DNA of 15,852 nt. It comes from Thermoplasmata archaeon (GTDB lineage: Archaea; Thermoplasmatota; Thermoplasmata; Lutacidiplasmatales; UBA184). Made by a program: the position numbers and the translations under genes. Position 1 is the stretch's first letter; every line of letters starts with the position of its first letter. This document shows positions 6,464 through 13,731 of the stretch, piece after piece. The notes under the pieces were generated by a model. It was not told the origin of the DNA. It made no database searches and saw only the letters and a program-made list of their open reading frames with translations. The stretch is from positions 1 through 15,852 of the forward strand of contig JAJZMW010000122.1 of NCBI GenBank assembly GCA_021848165.1. The letters are read 5' to 3'.

Positions 6464-6790
6464 ATGGTCGGGATCGCCACCCCCGAGGAGGTCGCCCGCC
6501 GGCTCCGCGAGGCGCCGGAGACGCTCCTCCTCCTCGACGTGCGGGAGCCGGACGAGCGGGAGGTCGCCGTCATCGAACCCTCCCTCCACATCCCGATGGG
6601 GGAGGTCCTCGATCGGCTCGCCGAGATCCCTCGCGACCGGGAGGTCGTCGTCTACTGCCATGTGGGCGGCCGCTCGCAGTTGATCGCGGCGTACCTCGAG
6701 GCCGAGGGCTTCGAACGGGTCGCGAATCTCACGGGGGGGATCGACCTCTGGTCGCAGATGGTGGACCCCTCGGTGCCGCGCTACAGCTGA
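6464..6790 (+). CDS. Single-domain rhodanese (sulfurtransferase)
   Basis: Rhodaneses carry sulfur as a persulfide on an active-site cysteine and hand it to acceptors such as cyanide, thiol carriers or tRNA-thiolation enzymes. The 108-residue protein is one complete domain: IATPEEVARRL at the start, LLLLDVREPDERE (the family's DVRxxxE element, residues 21-33), HIPMGEV, and the active loop VVYCHVGGRSQ with Cys65. It ends with GFERVANLTGGIDLW. The ATG at 6464 matches the usual start of the domain; upstream in-frame sequence is not family-like. The physiological acceptor is unknown. The taw1 and zinc-ribbon genes diverge from it. Confidence 0.9.
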   Translation: MVGIATPEEVARRLREAPETLLLLDVREPDEREVAVIEPSLHIPMGEVLDRLAEIPRDREVVVYCHVGGRSQLIAAYLEAEGFERVANLTGGIDLWSQMVDPSVPRYS

Positions 6791-6845
6791 GGCGCGACCC
6801 TCGTCCGCGCCGGCCCCCGGGGTCGCGGCGGGACGGCGGTCCGGG

Positions 6846-7181
6846 TCAGACCGGTCGCCGGAGGGACCGACGGTCGGTCGCGATCCCCAGGACCTCGATG
6901 TACGCCTTCATCTTCCAATAGGTGTCGAGGAACTCTTGGCCCCGAGCGGTCACGTCGAAGTAGGCGCGCCCGTCGTCCTCCACGCGGGAGAGCAGGCCGA
7001 GCTCGAGGAGACGGTCGAGCGCGAGGCGGAGGCGGTCGACCGGCATTCCCGCGCCGTAGCTGATGCGCGTGATCCGGGCCCGGCCGCGGTGCCTCTTGAT
7101 GACCTCGAGGATCGTCGCGTAGAGATCCGTCGGCTCCCGGCGCCGCGTCGCGGCGCGCTCCTCCCTCGGCGGGGGGATCAT
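6846..7181 (-). CDS. Small winged-helix DNA-binding protein (HTH_45-like)
   Basis: This is a probable transcription regulator of 111 residues. After a charged N-terminal arm (to about residue 18) comes a winged helix-turn-helix: LYATILEVIKRHRGRARITR, SYGAGMPVDRLRLALDRLLE as recognition region, then LGLLSRVEDDGRAYFDVT as wing. The protein ends with a helix carrying GQEFLDTYWKMKAYIEVLG. This combination, with the final aromatic helix, is typical of the archaeal HTH_45 group, whose targets are mostly unknown. It follows the bactofilin-like gene by 14 bases and has AGGAGGG nine bases before its ATG, so it is probably co-expressed and may control that gene. Confidence 0.82.
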   Translation of the reverse strand: MIPPPREERAATRRREPTDLYATILEVIKRHRGRARITRISYGAGMPVDRLRLALDRLLELGLLSRVEDDGRAYFDVTARGQEFLDTYWKMKAYIEVLGIATDRRSLRRPV

Positions 7182-7190
7182 CGTCCGGAG

Positions 7191-7197
7191 CCCTCCT
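7191..7197 (-). promoter_or_regulatory. Strong ribosome binding site of the winged-helix gene
   Basis: On the minus strand AGGAGGG lies nine bases before the ATG at 7181. It overlaps the TAG stop of the upstream solenoid gene, suggesting translational coupling. Confidence 0.6.
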
Positions 7198-8413
7198 ACG
7201 GCGGAGCCGGCCCGAGGTCGGCGACCTGGCGAGCCGGGGTCGCCAGTCGAGCGCGTGGGTCGATCGTCGCGGACGTGCGGTAGAGGAGCTCGCCCACGCG
7301 CGCCCCCTCCCCGATCCGGACGACCTCGCCGACGACGCGCGCCGCCTCGGCCCCCTCCTCGAGGACGACCTCGGCGCCGTAGATATCGCCGGCCCGCGCC
7401 CGGCTCTCCAGAACGATCCGGCCCCCGACGAGGGGACCTTCCGCCCGCGACTTTCGGTGGAGGAGGATCGTCGCCGCCTTCGCCCCGTGCTCCGTCCGGA
7501 TGGCCCCGCCCACCTCGATCCGATCGCGAGCGAGGACGCGATCGGCCGCCGCCATCCCGCCGATCGTCAGCCGATCCGCCTCCACGCGACCGCCGGCGGC
7601 GAGCGAGCCCCCGACGCTCACCTCGCCGGTGCAGAGGAGGTCCCCGCCGACCTTCAGGCGGCCCCCGACGTCGACCGCGCGCCCCTTCGCCGCCCCGCGG
7701 ATCTCCCCCCAGCCGCCGAGGCGCAGCTCGTCGAACTCAAGGTCGTCGTGCGCGCGCAGGATCCCGCCCACCGAGATCGACCGCCCGTGCGCCGGGCCCG
7801 CGAGGTTGACCATCCCGCCGACGTCGAGGTCCCCGAACGTCAGCGGCCCGCTCGCTTCGAACATCCCGCCGACCTCGATCTCGTCTCGGACCGTCCCCGA
7901 CCGCAGCCGGATCTTTCCGCCGGCCTCGAGCCGCTCGAGGGTCACCTCCTCCACGTCGACGGCGCCGCCGGCGTCGACCGATCCGGCGCGCAGGGCGCCG
8001 TGCCCCTCGAACCGGCCCCCGACGGAGACCGAGGTCGCTTCGAGGCCGTGCATCGTCTCGAGGACGCCGCCGACCTCGACGCGGCCGACCTTCGCCGGGC
8101 CCTCCACGTGCAGGCGTCGGTCGACATCGACGTCGGCCGCCGTCAAGGCCCCGCCGATCTCCACCGTGCCATCCTCCGAGCGGAGGTCGCCGTGGACGAG
8201 CAGATCGCCGTGGACCCGCATCGCGCCGTTCTCGCAGCGCATCTCCGCGCACTCCATGGAGCCCTGCACCTCCGCGCTCCCCTCGAAGCGGGCCGCCCCG
8301 GCGACGACCAGCCGGCCGTCGACCTCGATGCGCACGTTCGCTTCGGCCCGCAGATCGCCGTCCACGGCGCCGAGGCGGATCCGGACCCCGCGCGAGACTC
8401 GGGTATCGCTCAT
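7196..8413 (-). CDS. Bactofilin-like polymer-forming beta-solenoid protein
   Basis: This 405-residue protein is made almost wholly of short beta-strands and turns and resembles bactofilin/polymer-forming cytoskeletal domains, which stack into a right-handed beta-helix and polymerise into filaments without nucleotide. Residues 1-110 hold irregular rungs (RIEVDGRLVVAG, MRVHGDLLVHGDL). Residues 115-318 hold about twelve near-regular 17-residue rungs, each starting with a GG doublet usually preceded by V. Residues 319-405 are less regular rungs plus a tail. There is no signal peptide or membrane segment, so it should be cytosolic. Bacterial bactofilins are commonly 100-200 residues, so this one is long. 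The ATG at 8413 follows TTTAGA by about 26 bases, suggesting a leaderless transcript. A cytoskeletal role in archaea is inference. Confidence 0.75.
   Translation of the reverse strand: MSDTRVSRGVRIRLGAVDGDLRAEANVRIEVDGRLVVAGAARFEGSAEVQGSMECAEMRCENGAMRVHGDLLVHGDLRSEDGTVEIGGALTAADVDVDRRLHVEGPAKVGRVEVGGVLETMHGLEATSVSVGGRFEGHGALRAGSVDAGGAVDVEEVTLERLEAGGKIRLRSGTVRDEIEVGGMFEASGPLTFGDLDVGGMVNLAGPAHGRSISVGGILRAHDDLEFDELRLGGWGEIRGAAKGRAVDVGGRLKVGGDLLCTGEVSVGGSLAAGGRVEADRLTIGGMAAADRVLARDRIEVGGAIRTEHGAKAATILLHRKSRAEGPLVGGRIVLESRARAGDIYGAEVVLEEGAEAARVVGEVVRIGEGARVGELLYRTSATIDPRARLATPARQVADLGPAPP
7460..8071 (-). repeat. Twelve 17-residue VGG repeats encoded in the solenoid gene
   Basis: Translated GG doublets occur at residues 115, 132, 149, 165, 182, 199, 216, 233, 250, 268, 285 and 302. 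The spacing is 17 throughout except one 16 and one 18. The DNA copies are diverged, so this is a protein-level repeat rather than a recent tandem duplication. Confidence 0.8.
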
Positions 8414-8436
8414 CGGCCCGGAAGGGGAGGAGGGTG

Positions 8437-8442
8437 TCTAAA
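8437..8442 (-). promoter_or_regulatory. Possible TATA box of the bactofilin-like gene
   Basis: On the minus strand TTTAGA is the only AT-rich hexamer nearby. Its centre is about 26 bases before the ATG, consistent with leaderless transcription. The same hexamer precedes the 76-residue gene at 11191. Confidence 0.5.
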
Positions 8443-8480
8443 GGGGTAGGTCACCGGCCGTGAGCACGCGCCGTGAACCC

Positions 8481-8485
8481 TATTA
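8481..8485 (+). promoter_or_regulatory. Possible TATA box of the UDG-led gene cluster
   Basis: TATTA within CCCTATTAGGG is about 36 bases before the glycosylase ATG, which would leave a leader of roughly ten bases containing GGAGG at 8509-8513. This is the best candidate promoter for the five-gene plus-strand run. Confidence 0.5.
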
Positions 8486-8518
8486 GGGGGTCGGCGGGCT
8501 GGCGCGCCGGAGGAGGGC

Positions 8519-9217
8519 ATGAACGATTCGCTCGAGGCGGTCCGCCGCGAGGTCGTCGCCTGTCGACGCTGCCCCCGACTGGTCCGCTACCGGGAGCGGA
8601 TCGCGACCGAGAAGAAGCGGGAGTTCCGCACCGAGACCTATTGGGGCCGGGCCGTCCCCGGGTTCGGCGATCCTCGCGCGCGGCTCGTGGTCGTCGGCCT
8701 CGCCCCGGCGGCGCACGGCTCGAACCGGACCGGCCGGGTCTTCACCGGCGATCGATCGGCGGCGTTCCTCGTCCGCGCCTTCCACGCGGCCGGATTCGCG
8801 AACCAGCCGACGTCGACCCACCGCGGGGATGGGCTCTCCTATCGCGACCTCTACCTCACCGCCGCGGTCCGATGCGCCCCCCCCGACAACCACCCGCGGC
8901 CGATCGAGCTCGAGCACTGCCGGCCGTATCTCGATCGAGAGCTCCGCCTGCTCGCGAACGCGCGCGCGGTCCTGGCGCTCGGGGGGTTCGCCTGGGACGC
9001 GCTCCGGTCGGCGGTCGCCGAGGTGTACGGCGTCGCGCGGCCGACCGCTCCGTTCGCCCACGGCGGGGTCGCCGCGCTCGGTCCGGGCCGCCCCCTGCTC
9101 TACGCCTCCTATCACCCCAGCCCGCAGAACACGAACACCGGCAAGCTCACGAGCGACATGCTCGTCGGCCTGCTGCGGCGGATCCGCGACGGGTACGCGT
9201 CGCCGGCGGAGGCGTGA
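8519..9217 (+). CDS. Family 5 uracil-DNA glycosylase (UdgB)
   Basis: This base-excision-repair enzyme removes uracil, and in this family other deaminated purines, from DNA. The 232-residue protein has four cysteines placed for a 4Fe-4S cluster: Cys15 and Cys18 (ACRRCP), Cys119 (RCAPPDN) and Cys134 (EHCRPY). The active-site loop GLAPAAHGSNRTGRVFTGD at residues 60-78 is diagnostic of family 5, which lacks the polar catalytic Asp/Asn found in other UDGs. The second motif is ASYHPSPQNTNTGKL near the C-terminus. The ATG has GGAGG five bases upstream. It heads the five-gene run; its TGA lies 2 bases before the preferred tgtA start, linking DNA repair and tRNA modification genes. Confidence 0.93.
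   Translation: MNDSLEAVRREVVACRRCPRLVRYRERIATEKKREFRTETYWGRAVPGFGDPRARLVVVGLAPAAHGSNRTGRVFTGDRSAAFLVRAFHAAGFANQPTSTHRGDGLSYRDLYLTAAVRCAPPDNHPRPIELEHCRPYLDRELRLLANARAVLALGGFAWDALRSAVAEVYGVARPTAPFAHGGVAALGPGRPLLYASYHPSPQNTNTGKLTSDMLVGLLRRIRDGYASPAEA
9208..9212 (+). promoter_or_regulatory. Ribosome binding site that decides the tgtA start
   Basis: GGAGG inside the end of the glycosylase gene is one base from GTG 9214 but seven bases from GTG 9220. The second GTG is therefore the better start. Confidence 0.6.
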
Positions 9218-9219
9218 AC

Positions 9220-11163
9220 GTGGCGGAGTTCGAGATCGTCGACCGGGACGGTTGGGCCCGCCTCGGCCGCCTGCGGACACCGCACGGGACGCTGGAGACC
9301 CCGGCGCTGCTGCCGGTGGTCCATCCGGACCCGGCGCGGCAGGCGATCGCGCCCCGCGAGATCCGCGCCCGCTACGGCCTGGGGGCGCTGATCACGTCGT
9401 CGTACATCACCTATCGGAGCCCGCCGCTGCGGGACCGCGCGGAACGCGAGGGGATCCATGGCCTCTTGGATTTCGATGGACCGGTCATGACCGATTCCGG
9501 CGCCTTCCAACAACACGCCTACGGTCACGTCGAGGTATCGCCGCTCGAGATCCTCACCTTCCAAGACCGCATCGGCACCGACATCGCGACGGTCCTCGAC
9601 ATCTTCGTCGAGCCGGACGCCCCGCACGCCATGGCGGCGGAGGGGGTCGAGGAGACCCGTCGGCGCGCGGAGGAGGCTCGCGCCGTGCGCGGGGGCCTGC
9701 TCGCCGTTCCGGTCCAGGGGGGTGGGTTTGCGGACCTGCGCCAGCGATCGTCCGAGATCGCGAGCGAGCTCGGGGACATCCTCGCGGTCGGGGGGGTCGT
9801 TCCGCTCTTCGAGCAGTATCGCTACCTCGAGCTCGTGACCGTGCTCGCGGCCGCGCGACCCCACCTCGGTCCGGCCGGAGTGGTCCATCTGTTCGGCACC
9901 GGCCACCCGATGACGTTCGCCCTGGGCGCGCTGTTCGGGGTCGATCTGTACGACTCGTCGGCGTACTACAAGTTCGCGCGCCGCGGGCGGCTGCTCTTCC
10001 CGGAAGGGACGGTGGCGCTCGACACGATCCGCGAGGAGATCTGCCGGTGCGAGAGCTGCCGACGCCTCCCGCTCTCCGAGCTCTCCCGAGCCCCCCCGCC
10101 CGCGCGCGAGGTCGCGCTGGCGGAGCACAATCTTCGCATCTCGAGCGAGGAGATGGGCCGGGTCCGCCAGGCGATCCGCGAGGGAACGCTCTGGGAGCTC
10201 GCCGAACGCCGGGCGAGCGCCCACCCCGCTCTGGCGGCCGCGCTCCGGACGGCGAAGCGACATCCCGAGTGGTTCCTCGCGGTCGAGCCGGAGAGCCGGC
10301 GAGCGTACCGGGAGACCGGCTTCGAGAGCTTCGCGCGGCCCGCGGCGGAACGCTTCCGCGCGCGCCTCCGGCGCTCGGGCCGCGCCCCGGCGACGGGGCC
10401 GACCCTTCCGCGCCTGCCGCTCGTTCCCGAGTTCCTCGAACGGATCCCCCCTTCCACCGCGGACGGCGCCCCGATCGCCTGGTCGTGCCCGACCCCGTTC
10501 GGGCTCGTTCCGCTCGAGCTCACCGAGCTCTATCCGGTCGGCCCGGCCCTGACCGAGTCCGACTACTCGGAGGAGCGGCCGGCGTCGGTGAGCCCTCGCT
10601 CGATCGGCGAGCGAGCGGCGGAAGCGACCGGCCTCCCCGGCGCGGCCGACGCGGGCCGGATCCCGGTCTGGACCGCGCGCCAGATCGGGACCGCCCTGGC
10701 GTGGCGCTACGGCCCCGAGATCGGGTCTCGGCTCGACCCCGGCGGCTGGATCGGCGAGCGATCTCGGCGGACCGGGCGGCTCCGCACGATCCTTACGGGA
10801 AGCATCCCTCTCTTCCAGATCGGGAACGATGGGATCCCGCGACCGACGTTCGCCGCCGCGGAGCGCCTCCATCGCGCGCTCCCGTCCCCCCACGAACGCG
10901 TGGTGGTGGCGGGCGAGGCGGTCGAGTTCGTCCGGGCCGGGCGGAGCCTGTTCTCCCGGTTCGTGCGCGACGCCGACCCCGAACTCGCGCCGGGGGCCTC
11001 CGCGCTGCTCGTCGGCCCGGACGACGAGCTCCTCGCCGTCGGGCGCCTGCTCCTCGCTCCGCGCGAGATGGGAGCGATGCGTCGCGGCGTCGCGGCGGTC
11101 GTCAGCGCCCATCGACGCGCGCCCGTTCCCGAGCGCTCCGAGGACGCGAGCGATGACCTTTAG
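9220..11163 (+). CDS. tgtA: Archaeosine tRNA-guanine transglycosylase
   Basis: TgtA swaps guanine-15 in the D-loop of archaeal tRNAs for preQ0, the first committed step of archaeosine. The 647-residue protein has the TIM-barrel catalytic domain with MTDSGAFQQ (Asp92) and the nucleophile in DLYDSSAYYKF (Asp245). A zinc site is formed by Cys275, Cys277 and Cys280 of CRCESC with His303. These are followed by helical and C1-type domains and a C-terminal PUA domain starting near RVVVAGEAVEFVRAG. It is full length and unsplit, somewhat longer than the roughly 580 residues of Pyrococcus TgtA; the extra lies mainly between zinc site and PUA. GTG 9220 is chosen on ribosome-site spacing; GTG 9214 would overlap the upstream stop. 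Confidence 0.94.
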   Translation: MAEFEIVDRDGWARLGRLRTPHGTLETPALLPVVHPDPARQAIAPREIRARYGLGALITSSYITYRSPPLRDRAEREGIHGLLDFDGPVMTDSGAFQQHAYGHVEVSPLEILTFQDRIGTDIATVLDIFVEPDAPHAMAAEGVEETRRRAEEARAVRGGLLAVPVQGGGFADLRQRSSEIASELGDILAVGGVVPLFEQYRYLELVTVLAAARPHLGPAGVVHLFGTGHPMTFALGALFGVDLYDSSAYYKFARRGRLLFPEGTVALDTIREEICRCESCRRLPLSELSRAPPPAREVALAEHNLRISSEEMGRVRQAIREGTLWELAERRASAHPALAAALRTAKRHPEWFLAVEPESRRAYRETGFESFARPAAERFRARLRRSGRAPATGPTLPRLPLVPEFLERIPPSTADGAPIAWSCPTPFGLVPLELTELYPVGPALTESDYSEERPASVSPRSIGERAAEATGLPGAADAGRIPVWTARQIGTALAWRYGPEIGSRLDPGGWIGERSRRTGRLRTILTGSIPLFQIGNDGIPRPTFAAAERLHRALPSPHERVVVAGEAVEFVRAGRSLFSRFVRDADPELAPGASALLVGPDDELLAVGRLLLAPREMGAMRRGVAAVVSAHRRAPVPERSEDASDDL

Positions 11164-11164
11164 A
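11159..11164 (+). promoter_or_regulatory. Possible internal TATA box for the 76-residue gene
   Basis: TTTAGA covers the tgtA stop codon, with its centre about 29 bases before the ATG at 11191. That gene has no ribosome site, which suits a leaderless secondary transcript. Overlap with the TAG stop makes coincidence possible. Confidence 0.35.
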
Positions 11165-11190
11165 CCACGCCCGACGCTCCGGCGCTCGGG

Positions 11191-11421
11191 ATGACGCGGA
11201 CCTACCTCCTCCTCCAGCTCGACAGCGAGGGCGCCCCGTACTCCGAGGTCGCCGAGGTGCTCCAGGACATGGGGTTCCGCCCCGAGATCCAGGGGTACGA
11301 CTTCGTCTACGACTGGGGTCGGTCCGTCTCCACCGCCGAGTCGCTCGAGCTCGCCGACCGCCTCCACGCCGCGCTGCGCGGCAAGCGGGTCGGCTTCCGC
11401 ATCGAGACGACCGACGAGTAG
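11191..11421 (+). CDS. Small conserved-looking protein of unknown function
   Basis: The 76-residue protein begins with a strand (TYLLLQLD), then a helix (YSEVAEVLQDMGF), strands around EIQGYDFVYDWG, another helix (AESLELADRLHAAL), and a last strand (VGFRIETTD). This order suggests a ferredoxin-like alpha/beta sandwich. There are no cysteines, membrane segments or catalytic signatures, and I cannot assign a family. Codon use matches its neighbours. It lies 27 bases after tgtA and 25 bases before kae1, so a role linked to tRNA modification or Kae1 partners is conceivable, but the location is the only support. Confidence 0.8.
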   Translation: MTRTYLLLQLDSEGAPYSEVAEVLQDMGFRPEIQGYDFVYDWGRSVSTAESLELADRLHAALRGKRVGFRIETTDE

Positions 11422-11446
11422 CGACGACCGGAACGGCGGGGTGCGA

Positions 11447-12466
11447 ATGACGGTGCTCGGGATCGAGTCGACCGCGCACACCTGCTCGGTCGGCATCGTG
11501 GACGAGCGCGCGGAGGTGCTCGCGCTCGCGTCCGATATGTACCGCCCGCCGAAAGGCGGGATCCACCCCCGCGAGGCGGCGAACCATCATGTCGACCGCC
11601 TGCCGGAGCTGCTCGATCGGGCGCTGAACCAGGCGGGACTCCGGCCCGGGGAGATCGACGGGATCTCCTTCGCCCAGGGTCCGGGGCTCGGCCCGTGCCT
11701 GCGCGCCGGCGCCACGGTCGCCCGCGCGCTCTCGCTCGCGTGGGATCGGCCGCTCTTCCCGGTCAACCACTGCGTCTCGCACATCGAGATCGCCCGGGCG
11801 CTCAGCGGTCTCGAGGACCCGATCCTCCTCTACGCGAGCGGGGGGAACACGCAGGTCATTGCCTACGCCCGCGGCCGCTACCGCGTCCTCGGCGAGACGA
11901 TCGACATCGGGATCGGCAACTTCCTCGACAAGCTCTGGATCGCGCTCGGGGGGACGTTCCCGGGCGGACCGCAGATCGAGGCGGAAGCGAAGCGCGGCTC
12001 GACGCTCCACCCGCTGCCGTACTCGGTCCATGGCATGGACGTCGCCTTCTCGGGCCTCCTCACGGCGACGCTCGCCCTGGCGGGCAAGGGGGCCGAGCGA
12101 CCCGACCTCGCCTTCTCCGTGGAGACGACCGCCTACTCGATGCTCACGGAGATCACCGAGCGCGCGCTCGCCCACCGCCAGATGACGCACGTCGTCCTCG
12201 GGGGCGGCGTGGCGTGCAACGAACGATTGCGCGGGATGGTCCGCACGATGGTCGAGGAGCGGGGGGGGACGATGTTCGCCCCCCCGCGCTCGCTCTGCGT
12301 CGACAACGGCGCGATGATCGCCTGGACCGGGGAGCTCGCGCGACGTTCCGCCCGCCCGACGCCGGTCGCCGATTCCGCGGTCGACCCCCGGCAGCGTACC
12401 GACAAGGTCCGGGCGCCGTGGCGCGAGGCCGGCCTTCCTCCGCGGCCCGTTCCCAGCGCTCCGTAG
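11447..12466 (+). CDS. kae1: Kae1, tRNA t6A37 threonylcarbamoyltransferase subunit
   Basis: Kae1 is the catalytic subunit of the KEOPS complex, transferring threonylcarbamoyl from its adenylate to A37 of ANN-decoding tRNAs. The 339-residue protein shows the ASKHA start TVLGIESTAHTCSVGIVD, the HPREAANHH element, and the metal pair His108/His112 in NHCVSHIEI. Further on are ASGGNTQVIAY, IDIGIGNFLDKL, GGVACNERLRGM and the metal Asp286 in DNGAMIAWTG. It ends in the archaeal tail RQRTDKVRAPW. No Bud32 kinase domain is fused, unlike in several euryarchaea; Bud32, Cgi121 and Pcc1 are not in the window. ATG 11447 is preferred to GTG 11441 because it opens directly on the first strand. Confidence 0.95.
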   Translation: MTVLGIESTAHTCSVGIVDERAEVLALASDMYRPPKGGIHPREAANHHVDRLPELLDRALNQAGLRPGEIDGISFAQGPGLGPCLRAGATVARALSLAWDRPLFPVNHCVSHIEIARALSGLEDPILLYASGGNTQVIAYARGRYRVLGETIDIGIGNFLDKLWIALGGTFPGGPQIEAEAKRGSTLHPLPYSVHGMDVAFSGLLTATLALAGKGAERPDLAFSVETTAYSMLTEITERALAHRQMTHVVLGGGVACNERLRGMVRTMVEERGGTMFAPPRSLCVDNGAMIAWTGELARRSARPTPVADSAVDPRQRTDKVRAPWREAGLPPRPVPSAP

Positions 12467-12486
12467 ATCGGGAGGCGGCGACGGGC

Positions 12487-13731
12487 GTGGAGGAGGTCGA
12501 GGTTCTCGTCGTCGGCGCGGGCCCCGCCGGATCGACGGCCGCCTTTGAGCTCGCCCGGAGGGGCCACCGGGTCCTCCTGATCGAGGAGCATCCGGCGGTC
12601 GGCCACCCGGTGCAGTGCGCCGGCCTCGTGAGCGAGCGGGTCCTGGCGCTCGCCGGGTCCCGCGCGAGCGTCCGCCAGCCGGTGCACGGCGCCGCGGTCT
12701 TCGGGCCGTCGCTCCGCTCGATCGAGTTCCGCGCCCCGGCGCCCCGCGCCTACGCCATCGACCGCGCCGGGCTCGATCGCGAGCTCGCGGACCGCGCCGC
12801 GCGCGCCGGCGCGGAGATCCGTTCGCACGTTCGGTTCGACGGACGCGCCCCCGACGCCGACGGACGCGAGCTCGTCCGGCTGCGCACGCCCGAGGGAGCG
12901 ACGACGGTCCGCGCGCGGCTCGTGATCGGGGCCGACGGCGTCACGAGCGCGGTCGCGCGCGCGTTCCGGCTCCGGCGCCCGGTGGAGATCCTTCCCGCCT
13001 ACGAGGCCGAGTACGCGACGAGCCCCGGCGACCCGGATCAGGTCGAGGTCTACCTCTCCCGTTCGATCGCCCCCGGCCTCTTCGGGTGGTGGATCCCCGA
13101 TGGGCGCGGCGGGGCGCGGGTGGGGCTCGCCACGCACGCGGACGGCACGAGCGCGCGGGCCTCCTACGCCCGCCTCCTCGCGTCGCTCGTCCGGCGGTTC
13201 GGCCGTCCGCTCGGAACCCCGTCCGCCATCCTCGCCTCGGGGATCCCGATCGGCCACGTGCCGCGGACGGCCACGACCCACGCGCTCCTCGTGGGCGATG
13301 CCGCGGCCCAAGTGAAGCCGCTGAGCGGGGGAGGGATCTTCGCGGGGATGCGGTGCGCTCAGATCGCGGCCGAGGTCGCGGATCGAGCGCTCGACGCGGG
13401 GGACGCGACCGCCGAGCGTCTCGCCCCCTACGATCGCCTGTGGCGGGACGAGTTCGGCGAGGAGTTCTCTCGGGCGCTCGCGCTCCGCAAGGTCTTCGTG
13501 CGGTTGACCGACGACGACCTCGACCGGATCGTCGACGCGTTGCGGTCGAGCGACCTTCTCGCGACGATCGTCGCCTTCGGGGACATCGACTTCCCCTCGC
13601 ACGTCGCCCGGCGCCTGCTCGGCGCCTCCCCGTCGCTCGTCCGTCTTCTGCCGAAGGCGCTCGGCGCCTGGCTGTCGACGTCGCGCGACTACCGTGCGCC
13701 GGATCTCGATTTCCGGCCGGTCCGACGGTAG
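12487..13731 (+). CDS. Geranylgeranyl reductase family flavoprotein
   Basis: Archaeal members saturate the geranylgeranyl chains of ether lipids, giving phytanyl or biphytanyl membranes. The 414-residue protein has the FAD-binding start VLVVGAGPAGSTAAFEL with GxGxxG at residues 10-15, the strand end VLLIEEH, and the signature GHPVQCAGLVS with Cys44 that is typical of the family. It also has IGADGVTS, the substrate-side motif GLFGWWIPD, and the second FAD motif VGDAAAQVKPLSGGGIF with Asp271. A C-terminal helical part follows. The start is GTG 12487, with GGAGG eleven bases upstream, 20 bases after kae1. Other related monooxygenase-like flavoproteins exist, so the exact lipid substrate is inferred. 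Its last 43 bases overlap the convergent exported-protein gene. Confidence 0.87.
   Translation: MEEVEVLVVGAGPAGSTAAFELARRGHRVLLIEEHPAVGHPVQCAGLVSERVLALAGSRASVRQPVHGAAVFGPSLRSIEFRAPAPRAYAIDRAGLDRELADRAARAGAEIRSHVRFDGRAPDADGRELVRLRTPEGATTVRARLVIGADGVTSAVARAFRLRRPVEILPAYEAEYATSPGDPDQVEVYLSRSIAPGLFGWWIPDGRGGARVGLATHADGTSARASYARLLASLVRRFGRPLGTPSAILASGIPIGHVPRTATTHALLVGDAAAQVKPLSGGGIFAGMRCAQIAAEVADRALDAGDATAERLAPYDRLWRDEFGEEFSRALALRKVFVRLTDDDLDRIVDALRSSDLLATIVAFGDIDFPSHVARRLLGASPSLVRLLPKALGAWLSTSRDYRAPDLDFRPVRR

Noticed and set aside
7460..8071. Possible DNA satellite or CRISPR-like array because of regular spacing
   Set aside because: The copies are conserved only as protein rungs; nucleotide units are diverged and run without spacers through one open gene.
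8473..9219. N-terminal extension of tgtA reaching back over the glycosylase gene
   Set aside because: The extra residues are the out-of-frame reading of the glycosylase; TgtA homology begins near 9220.
9112..11496. 794-residue minus-strand reading frame opposite tgtA
   Set aside because: Composition is mirror-like (Arg, Gly, Glu, Pro) and no domain is recognisable, while the plus strand carries intact catalytic motifs of TgtA.
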